Shown here: positions 56,778 through 64,000 of the stretch, in pieces
How positions within the stretch are numbered: position 1 is the stretch's first letter
Layout of the letters: each line of letters opens with the position of its first letter
Origin: Ignavibacteriales bacterium
GTDB lineage: Bacteria > Bacteroidota > Ignavibacteria > UBA10030 > UBA8401
Assembly (NCBI GenBank): GCA_026390635.1
Contig: JAPLFO010000158.1
Coordinates: forward strand, 1 to 64,000
Direction of reading: 5' to 3'
Length of the DNA: 64,000 nucleotides
Notes under the pieces: generated by a model
What the model was told of the DNA's origin: nothing
Databases searched by the model: none
Seen by the model: only the letters and a program-made list of their open reading frames with translations
Position numbers and translations under genes: made by a program

Positions 56778-59516
56778 TCAGGAACAGCCGCTGGTGGATC
56801 CGCACTGCAGGCATTTGTAGCAACTGCCCGACCGGATCATAATGCTGCCGCATTCATGACACGGAGGAGCGTCGGCCTGAGTCTGGAAAATCACCTTTTC
56901 ATTCGACTCGATGGAGGATGCACGCTTCATACTCGCCGCATCCGACGCACGTTCCAACGGTGCGGTTTCCGCGACGACCACCGAACCTGGTTGCTCATCT
57001 TTCTCGAGAAACTTCATACCGAGCCAGCGGAAGATGTAGTCGCAGATGGATTTGGCAATGGGAATTTTTTCGTTGTTCGTAAATCCCGATGGTTCAAATC
57101 GCATGTGTGAGAATTTGTCCGTGAGAACCTTCAGCGGCACACCGTATTGCAGCGCCAATGAGACTGCGGTAGCGAAGGCATCCATCATGCCGGAGATTGT
57201 CGAACCTTCCTTGGACATCACAATAAATACTTCGCCGGGCATACCGTCTTCATACATGCCGACTGTTATATATCCCTCATGACCCGCGATACTGAATTTG
57301 TGGGTCACAGAACGGCGTTCATTCGGCAAGCGACGCCGCGCAGGACGCGCCGCAGGCGCTTTCTCTTTTGCCGCATCCAGAGAAGTACTGAGCGGCTGTG
57401 TTCTCTTGCAGCCGTCGCGATAGACCGCCACGGCTTTCAGTCCGAGCTTCCATGCTTCGATATACGCCTGCATGATTTCGTCCGGCGTGACGTCATTCGG
57501 CATATTGACCGTTTTTGAGATGGCGCCGGAGAGGAACGGCTGTGCCGCAGCCATCATCCTGATGTGCCCCATATATTGAATCGAACGAGTGCCTTTGGCG
57601 GGTTTGAATGCACAATCGAAAACGTCCAGATGATCCTCGCTGAGATATGGAGCTCCTTCGATAGTATCGTTTTTTTCGATGTACTTCACGACGTGCTCCA
57701 CCTGTTCGCTGTCGTATCCCAATTTGCTGAGCGCTTCCGGAACGGTCTGGTTGACGATCTTCATCATGCCGCCGCCCACCAATTTCTTGTATTTGACCAA
57801 TGCAATATCCGGTTCGATGCCCGTTGTATCGCAGTCCATCATAAATCCGATGGTTCCTGTCGGCGCCAACACAGTCGTCTGACCGTTGCGATAGCCAAAC
57901 TCTTTGCCGAGCGCGATCGCCTCTTTCCATACTGCACGCGATACGGTGATCATATCATACGGCACAAACGCATCAGCAATTTTTTCCGCATGCAAACCAT
58001 GCTTCTGCATTACCGAGAGCATGGGCTCTCTGTTCACAGCGTATCCATGGAAGGGTCCTTTCTCCCTTGCGATTAGTGCAGATTGGATATAGGATTGGCC
58101 GCACATCAACGACGTCAGCGCTGCTGCGTATTCGCGCCCGGCATCGCTATCGTACGCCAGGCCGCGTGCCATCAGCAATGCACCGAGATTCGCATATCCC
58201 AAACCCAAGGGGCGGAACTCATGGCTATTCTTCTCTATGGAGGGCGTAGGATAGCTGGCGTTGTCGACAAATATGTCCTGTGCGGTGATGGTGATCGAAA
58301 CCGCATGACAGAATGCTGCGATGTCGAATTCGCCGTTTTCTTTTCTGTACTTCATCAAATTCAGCGATGCAAGGTTGCAGGCCGAATCGTCCAGATACAT
58401 GTACTCACTGCAGGGATTCGATGCGTTGATGCGCGATGTTCCCGACGACGTGTGCCAGTTGTTGATGGTCGTATCGTACTGCATGCCGGGATCGCCGCAC
58501 AGCCACGCAGCTTCCGAAATCTGCCGCATCAGATCGCGCGCGCGGAATGTGTCCATCGAACGGCCGCCCTTGACTGCATGCGTGTTCCACTCTTTGTCCT
58601 CGAGCACCGCACGCATAAACTCATCCGTCACACGCACAGAATGATTTGCATTCTGATAGGAAATCGAATCGTACGCACCGCCCGGAACGTTGAAACCGCC
58701 GTCATAACCGGAATCGATCAGTGCCCATGCTTTCTTTTCTTCTTCCGCTTTGCAGTTGATAAACTCTTTAACATCCGGATGATCGACATTCAGAATGACC
58801 ATCTTTGCTGCACGCCGCGTTTTGCCGCCCGACTTGATTACGCCGGCAAATGCATCGAATCCGCGCATGAATGACACCGGACCGGAAGCGGTCCCACCGC
58901 CGGAAAGATTTTCGCGCGAGGAACGAAGCGTGGAAAGGTTCGAACCCGTACCCGATCCGAACTTAAAGAGGCGACCTTCGGTCTTTGCCAGATCAAGAAT
59001 CGATTCCATCGTATCCTGCACCGAATTGATGAAGCAGGCGGAGCATTGCGGGCGCTCTTCAATACCGACGTTGAACCAGACCGGACTATTGAACGACATA
59101 TATTGATTGACGAGAAGGAAACAGAGTTCGTGATAGAAAATGACGGCATCTTCCTCCGTCGCAAAATACTCCTGAGCACGACCCCACGCTGTGGTGGTTT
59201 TTGCAACACGGTCAACCAGCTGCCGCACACTGTGTTCCCGATCGGAACCGCCGAGGGTACCATGGAAATACTTTGATACAACCACGTTCGTGGCAGTCAT
59301 CGACCATGATTTCGGGATCTCGACATTCTTCTGTTCGAAGATCTTTTCTCCCTTTTCGTTGGAAATTACGGCAGTTCGCTGCTCCCATTCAATCTCGTCG
59401 AACGGATGCACTCCATGCTTCGTAAAATAACGCCGGATTGTCAATCCACGAACGGCCGCATTTGCCAAACGTACCCCTCCACGCTTGCCAGCAACAGCCG
59501 TATCATTTTCTTTCAT
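56778..59516 (-). CDS. nrdJ: Vitamin B12-dependent ribonucleoside-diphosphate reductase
   Basis: MSFNSPVWFNVGIEERPQCSACFINSVQDTMESIL; NASNPCSEYMYLDDSACNLASLNL; ATM-free architecture; C-terminal CHECGSIMIRSGSCYKCLQCGSTSGCS. Confidence 0.95.
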   Translation of the reverse strand: MKENDTAVAGKRGGVRLANAAVRGLTIRRYFTKHGVHPFDEIEWEQRTAVISNEKGEKIFEQKNVEIPKSWSMTATNVVVSKYFHGTLGGSDREHSVRQLVDRVAKTTTAWGRAQEYFATEEDAVIFYHELCFLLVNQYMSFNSPVWFNVGIEERPQCSACFINSVQDTMESILDLAKTEGRLFKFGSGTGSNLSTLRSSRENLSGGGTASGPVSFMRGFDAFAGVIKSGGKTRRAAKMVILNVDHPDVKEFINCKAEEEKKAWALIDSGYDGGFNVPGGAYDSISYQNANHSVRVTDEFMRAVLEDKEWNTHAVKGGRSMDTFRARDLMRQISEAAWLCGDPGMQYDTTINNWHTSSGTSRINASNPCSEYMYLDDSACNLASLNLMKYRKENGEFDIAAFCHAVSITITAQDIFVDNASYPTPSIEKNSHEFRPLGLGYANLGALLMARGLAYDSDAGREYAAALTSLMCGQSYIQSALIAREKGPFHGYAVNREPMLSVMQKHGLHAEKIADAFVPYDMITVSRAVWKEAIALGKEFGYRNGQTTVLAPTGTIGFMMDCDTTGIEPDIALVKYKKLVGGGMMKIVNQTVPEALSKLGYDSEQVEHVVKYIEKNDTIEGAPYLSEDHLDVFDCAFKPAKGTRSIQYMGHIRMMAAAQPFLSGAISKTVNMPNDVTPDEIMQAYIEAWKLGLKAVAVYRDGCKRTQPLSTSLDAAKEKAPAARPARRRLPNERRSVTHKFSIAGHEGYITVGMYEDGMPGEVFIVMSKEGSTISGMMDAFATAVSLALQYGVPLKVLTDKFSHMRFEPSGFTNNEKIPIAKSICDYIFRWLGMKFLEKDEQPGSVVVAETAPLERASDAASMKRASSIESNEKVIFQTQADAPPCHECGSIMIRSGSCYKCLQCGSTSGCS

Positions 59517-59584
59517 TTATTGCTCCCTCTGATAAATTCAGGCTCTATTTTTTGACCGGGTGTGAATCAAGGTAACTGGTTGTG

Positions 59585-59613
59585 AATATAGCCGCTTAGC
59601 AAAAGCAAGTCAA
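59585..59613 (-). promoter_or_regulatory. sigma70-like promoter TTGACT-N17-TATATT
   Basis: Minus strand -35 59608-59613, -10 59585-59590; upstream of nrdJ. Confidence 0.6.
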
Positions 59614-59838
59614 GTAATTAGTGAGGAAAATATTTTTGTCTATTATGAAATTTAGCTTGACACTCCCTTGTCCGTCCCGGCCATGAGTTGACGTGTGCCA
59701 CATAGTGCCGTTATGAGAAATGGAATAACGGCGACTATTCGTGAATTCGTCAGTCACCTTCTTAACGCAAAAAATGTCATACAGCTCTATTCGCAATTTT
59801 TTAGTCAAATGGTGTTGGGGTCGGCAAAAATGCCCGCG

Positions 59839-59867
59839 TTGACTTTCCCTCGTTTTTTTGATATTTT
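59839..59867 (+). promoter_or_regulatory. sigma70-like promoter TTGACT-N17-TATTTT
   Basis: -35 59839-59844, -10 59862-59867; upstream of the nuo operon. Confidence 0.5.
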
Positions 59868-59984
59868 TGTGTTCAAGCAATTGAAAATGGAAATTCGCGC
59901 GATGTCAGAAGAACTCTGTATCGAAGTGATTTCTTTTTCGTCGCACACTCGCAAACGAAGACAGAGCCCATCGCCGTGGAATAC

Positions 59985-60338
59985 ATGGCTTCTTACATCC
60001 CGATCTTTCTCATGCTTGCGGCCGCAGCTGGCCTCGGCATTATTCTTCTCACCCTCCATCAGGTTCTTGGTCCGAAACATCCAACAGAGGAAAAGCTATC
60101 CACGTATGAAAGCGGCATGTCTCCCATTCGCACGGCCCGCGAACGGTTCTCCGTCAAGTATTACATGGTCGCCGTGCTCTTCATCCTGTTCGACATCGAA
60201 GTAGTCTTTCTCTATCCCTGGGCAGTGAACTTTCGGGCTCTCGGCGTGTTTGGATATGTGGAGATGATGATATTCATCGTCATCCTGCTCGTCGGCTATT
60301 ACTACATCCTCAGAAAGGGAGCTTTGAAATGGGACTAG
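59985..60338 (+). CDS. nuoA: NADH-quinone oxidoreductase subunit A
   Basis: [44 protein letters not shown]. Confidence 0.95.
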   Translation: MASYIPIFLMLAAAAGLGIILLTLHQVLGPKHPTEEKLSTYESGMSPIRTARERFSVKYYMVAVLFILFDIEVVFLYPWAVNFRALGVFGYVEMMIFIVILLVGYYYILRKGALKWD

Positions 60339-60850
60339 AGCATGCACTGGGAGACAGTATCATCACCACGCAGCTCGACGCGGCAATCAATTGGTGCCGC
60401 AAACATTCGCTGTGGCCGATGCCGATGGGTATCTCCTGCTGTGCGATTGAAATGATGGCGATGGCGGGTCCGCGATTTGATGTCGCCCGGTTCGGCTCCG
60501 AGGTGATGCGTTTCTCGCCGCGGCAATGCGATCTGATGATTGTCGCCGGCACGACCACCTACAAGATGGCGCATGTGGTCAGAAAAATCTATGACCAGAT
60601 GCCGGACCCGAAATGGGTCATTGCCATGGGTGTGTGTACTTCCACCGGCGGCATGTACCGTACCTACAACGTGGTTCAGGGCATCGATCAGTTTCTGCCG
60701 GTGGATGTGTATGTTTCCGGATGTCCACCCCGCCCCGATAACCTGATCCATGCGTTGATGATGGTTCAGGACAAAGTCCAGCGCGGCGAAAGCAAGGGAT
60801 CGCCCATGACCGTAGCCGATGAACGGCTTCTGCTCCAAACCAATGGTTGA
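60329..60850 (+). CDS. nuoB: NADH-quinone oxidoreductase subunit B
   Basis: [69 protein letters not shown]. Confidence 0.97.
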   Translation: MGLEHALGDSIITTQLDAAINWCRKHSLWPMPMGISCCAIEMMAMAGPRFDVARFGSEVMRFSPRQCDLMIVAGTTTYKMAHVVRKIYDQMPDPKWVIAMGVCTSTGGMYRTYNVVQGIDQFLPVDVYVSGCPPRPDNLIHALMMVQDKVQRGESKGSPMTVADERLLLQTNG

Positions 60851-61334
60851 CATGATCACTATTACAATAGAGAGGCTGAAAGCCGCCTTCCCCGATGCGA
60901 TAGAGTCCGTGCAAGAATTCAGGGGAGAAACCACTATCCGGATCAAGCCCGGCGCCATCGTCGATGTCTGCACATTCCTTAAAAATGAACCGGACTGCCC
61001 CTTCGACTATCTGGTCGATGTCTGTGGAGCAGATAATTATACGCCGGAGAACCGCTTCGACGTTATCTATAATATATATTCTCTCAAGACCAAGATCCGG
61101 CTCCGCCTCAAAACATCGGCCGGGGAACACGATCCTCACGTCCCCAGTGTCACGGCCATTTGGCCCGGCGCCGATTGGCCTGAGCGCGAGACCTTTGACA
61201 TGTTCGGAATCGTCTTCGATGGACATCCGGATCTTCGCAGAATCTACATGCCTGAAGAATACTCACACTATCCTCTGCGGAAAGACTTCCCGTTGATGGG
61301 TGTCCCTGATTCTATTCCGTTGCCACGCAAATGA
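60843..61334 (+). CDS. nuoC: NADH-quinone oxidoreductase subunit C
   Basis: [45 protein letters not shown]. Confidence 0.95.
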   Translation: MVDMITITIERLKAAFPDAIESVQEFRGETTIRIKPGAIVDVCTFLKNEPDCPFDYLVDVCGADNYTPENRFDVIYNIYSLKTKIRLRLKTSAGEHDPHVPSVTAIWPGADWPERETFDMFGIVFDGHPDLRRIYMPEEYSHYPLRKDFPLMGVPDSIPLPRK

Positions 61335-61359
61335 CCGTCTCTATCCGATTGTGCTGCAC

Positions 61360-62607
61360 ATGACCACTACCGATACCAAGCGATCAAAAATACTCGCCGC
61401 TCTCGAGAACAAAGACACCAGCGTGCAGTTTACCGATCCACTTGAGAACGAGATGATTCTCAATATGGGTCCGCAACATCCGGCAACACACGGCGTACTT
61501 CGCCTGCTGATCCGGTTGGACGGAGAAACCGTGGTCGCAGCGCTGCCCGATGTCGGCTATCTCCACCGCGGGTATGAAAAGCTGGCAGAGAATTGTTCCT
61601 ATCACGAGTTCATACCGCACACGGATCGCCTGGACTACATCTCGCCGCTCCTGAATAATACCGCTTATGTGTTGGCGGTGGAAAAACTGCTCGGTATCGA
61701 AGCGCCCCGGCGCACGCAATTCATCCGGGTCATCATTTCAGAACTTGCGCGCATTTCGTCGCATCTGCTTGCCGTCGGCTCGCTCGGCATTGATATCGGC
61801 GCCCTGACTGTCTTCATGTATACCTTCCGCGATCGTGAAAAACTCTACGATATTTTCGAACATCTGACGGGAGCGCGATTTACCACGAGCTACACACGCA
61901 TCGGCGGGCTCGCACAGGACCTGACCGACGAGGTCATCGGTGAAATCCGTGCCTTCCTTGCGCAGTTCCCGCATTCGTTGATGCAGAGCGAGAAACTGCT
62001 CAATCGTAACCGTATATTCGTTGAGCGAAATGACGGTATCGGCGTGATTACCCGCGAGCAGGCCATTGCCATGGGCATGTCCGGACCAAACCTTCGCGGC
62101 ACCGGCGTTGAACACGATCTTCGCCGCGCCAATCCATACCTCGTCTACAACGAATTGGATTTCGACATCCCCGTGTTCGACGGCGGCGATTGCCTTGCGC
62201 GCTATTACGTACGCTTGAACGAAATGAAGCAGAGCGTGCGTATCATTGAACAGGCGCTGGACAAACTGCCGGCCGGTCCGATTCATGCATTTGAGCCCAA
62301 GAAAGTTCTTCCCCGCAAGCAACGCGTCTATACGAGAATGGAAGAATTGATACACGATTTCATGCTCGTCAATTTTGGGACGGAGCCGCCGGTGGGCGAG
62401 GTCTATCATGCCGTCGAAGGATCCAAAGGTGAACTGGGATTTTACATCCAAAGCCGCGGACAGGGATCACCCTGGAGACTGAAAATTCATTCGCCGTCAT
62501 TTATGAATTTGCAGTCGCTGCCCATCCTGTTGAAGGGCGGAATGATTTCGGACATCGTTGCCATCATCGGCAGCGTCGATCCTGTGATGGGTGAAGCAGA
62601 CAAATAA
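61360..62607 (+). CDS. nuoD: NADH-quinone oxidoreductase subunit D
   Basis: MILNMGPQHPATHGVLRLLIRLDGE; DRLDYISPLLNNTAYVLAVEKLLGI; IIGSVDPVMGEADK. Confidence 0.97.
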   Translation: MTTTDTKRSKILAALENKDTSVQFTDPLENEMILNMGPQHPATHGVLRLLIRLDGETVVAALPDVGYLHRGYEKLAENCSYHEFIPHTDRLDYISPLLNNTAYVLAVEKLLGIEAPRRTQFIRVIISELARISSHLLAVGSLGIDIGALTVFMYTFRDREKLYDIFEHLTGARFTTSYTRIGGLAQDLTDEVIGEIRAFLAQFPHSLMQSEKLLNRNRIFVERNDGIGVITREQAIAMGMSGPNLRGTGVEHDLRRANPYLVYNELDFDIPVFDGGDCLARYYVRLNEMKQSVRIIEQALDKLPAGPIHAFEPKKVLPRKQRVYTRMEELIHDFMLVNFGTEPPVGEVYHAVEGSKGELGFYIQSRGQGSPWRLKIHSPSFMNLQSLPILLKGGMISDIVAIIGSVDPVMGEADK

Positions 62608-62652
62608 ATTTCTGCCGGTTCCGGCCGGCAGCCTCAATGGGAAAGCATTTGC

Positions 62653-63117
62653 ATGCTGAATGAAGAAAATCTGAAAAAAATTGAAGAGATAGGGAAGAGA
62701 TATCCGGAAGCGAAGGCGGCGCTCCTGCCGGCACTCTGGATTGCACAGGAACAGGACGGCTGGATCTCCGAGGAGACGATGAAACAGATCGGCGATCTTC
62801 TCGGGCTTCCCTACGGCCATGTGCTGGGTGTCGTTACCTTCTATACAATGTTCAACTCGAAGCCGCTCGGCACGTACCACATCGAAGTGTGCACCAACGC
62901 GTCTTGCCAGCTCCGCGGATCCGACAAAATTCTTCGAAAGGTGGAACACGTCTGCAGCGCCGGCGCGGGACACACATCTCCCGACGGCAAGTGGACAGTC
63001 AATGAAGTTGAGTGTATGGGCGCATGCGGCGGCGCGCCGATGATCGCCATCGGTGAAGAGTACTATGAAAACCTCACTCCCGACAAAGTTGAAGAAATTC
63101 TCCGGAAGCTCCCATGA
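62653..63117 (+). CDS. nuoE: NADH-quinone oxidoreductase subunit E
   Basis: Thioredoxin-like 2Fe-2S: VCTNASCQLRGSDKIL ... VNEVECMGACGGAPMIAIGEEYYENLTPDKV. Confidence 0.95.
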   Translation: MLNEENLKKIEEIGKRYPEAKAALLPALWIAQEQDGWISEETMKQIGDLLGLPYGHVLGVVTFYTMFNSKPLGTYHIEVCTNASCQLRGSDKILRKVEHVCSAGAGHTSPDGKWTVNEVECMGACGGAPMIAIGEEYYENLTPDKVEEILRKLP

Positions 63118-64000
63118 CACAGACGGAACACTACATCCTTCCGGACATCCCGGAGTATCACCGCATCGACGTGTATGAATCGAACGGCGGCTATGCAGCG
63201 TTTCGAAAAGCGCTCGGCATGAAACCGGACGAAGTCACGGATGAAGTCAAGAAATCCAATTTGCGCGGCAGGGGCGGTGCCTGTTTCCCCACCGGGCTGA
63301 AATGGACGTTCATGCCGAAGACGTCCGACAAACCGAAATATCTTGCGGTCAACGGTGATGAATCAGAACCCGGCACATTTAAAGACCGGCAGATTTTTGA
63401 ACAGAATCCCCACCAATTGATCGAAGGCATACTGATCGGCTGCTACGCAATGGGTATCACCGTGGCGTACGTGTACATCCGCGGTGAATACGGGAAGTGG
63501 ATCAAAATGCTCCAGGCAGCGGTCGATGCCGCGTATGAAAAAGGATACATTGGTAAGAACATACTCGGATCGGGCTTTTCCACAGAGATCTATCTCCACA
63601 AAGGGGCCGGAGCATACATCTGTGGCGAGGAATCATCGTTGATGAATTCAATCGAGGGCGAGCGCGGTTATCCGCGCATCAAGCCGCCCTTCCCGGCACA
63701 GCGCGGCTTGTGGGGATGCCCGACGACGATCAACAACGTCGAAACAATGACCAATGTGCCGTTGATCATCACCAAAGGATGGGAGTGGTATTCCAAGATC
63801 GGCAATGTGAAGCATCCTGGCCCCATCCTTGTCGGTATTTCCGGGCACGTGAATAAGCCGGGAGTGTACGAAGTCCCGACCGGTGTGCCGCTTCTGGAAT
63901 TGATCCATACCTACGCAGGCGGTATCCCCGGAGACAAAAAATTGAAGGCCGTCATACCGGGCGGATCGTCCACGATGATACTACGCGCCGATCAGCTGGA
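63114..64000 (+). CDS. nuoF: NADH-quinone oxidoreductase subunit F (truncated by window end)
   Basis: Open frame from ATG 63114: LRGRGGACFPTGLKWTFMPK, VNGDESEPGTFKDRQI, GAGAYICGEESSLMNSIEGERGYPRIKPPFPAQRGLWGCPTTINNVETM. Confidence 0.95.
   Translation, partial: MTQTEHYILPDIPEYHRIDVYESNGGYAAFRKALGMKPDEVTDEVKKSNLRGRGGACFPTGLKWTFMPKTSDKPKYLAVNGDESEPGTFKDRQIFEQNPHQLIEGILIGCYAMGITVAYVYIRGEYGKWIKMLQAAVDAAYEKGYIGKNILGSGFSTEIYLHKGAGAYICGEESSLMNSIEGERGYPRIKPPFPAQRGLWGCPTTINNVETMTNVPLIITKGWEWYSKIGNVKHPGPILVGISGHVNKPGVYEVPTGVPLLELIHTYAGGIPGDKKLKAVIPGGSSTMILRADQL

Noticed and set aside
56094-57110. 338-aa plus-strand ORF
   Set aside because: Antisense across hisB and the nrdJ C-terminus; no independent support.
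59695-60204. 169-aa plus-strand ORF overlapping nuoA
   Set aside because: Overlaps nuoA in another frame and spans the predicted nuo promoter; no domain.
1-64000. CRISPR arrays, rRNA, tRNA, prophage, transposase or integrase genes
   Set aside because: No evenly spaced repeat-spacer pattern, no recognizable rRNA/tRNA sequence and no mobile-element protein motifs were found by reading; a tRNAscan/Infernal run would be the decisive check.

Overview
This 64 kb window looks like a chromosomal segment of an FCB-group bacterium (Bacteroidota/Ignavibacteria-like). The lineage is inferred from T9SS-type C-terminal domains, PorV/PorQ-like barrels, a carboxypeptidase-regulatory-domain TonB receptor and a DUF3276 PUR protein; no marker phylogeny was run. 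Most of it is densely packed housekeeping and envelope genes: a TonB-receptor/PorV/M16 peptidase locus, a TRAP transporter with TatT-like lipoprotein, radA, rdgB, guaD-like, ribH, a Crp/Fnr regulator, FadL plus SGNH lipase, aroE/aroB/aroK, larE, a PpiD/SurA-like foldase, folD, fbp, a heterodimeric ABC exporter, serS, his genes (B,H,A,F,I), nrdJ, and nuoABCDE plus partial nuoF. I found no rRNA, tRNA, CRISPR array, prophage or transposase. The observations most worth checking are: (1) hisF and a PHP-domain phosphoesterase gene are each interrupted by an internal loss of roughly 50-65 bp that shifts the frame; (2) a tandemly duplicated T9SS cargo gene is split by one in-frame TAG where the sister repeat has TAT; (3) a TonB receptor / CxxCH surface protein / PorV / split M16 protease locus resembles protein-import-and-digest systems in layout; (4) a TRAP operon carries TatT plus a PorV-like outer-membrane protein; (5) two intergenic palindromic elements share GCCACARAG termini; (6) TTGACt-N17-TAtatT promoters recur, one of them apparently leaderless. 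No single feature is clearly a wholly new defence or mobile system.
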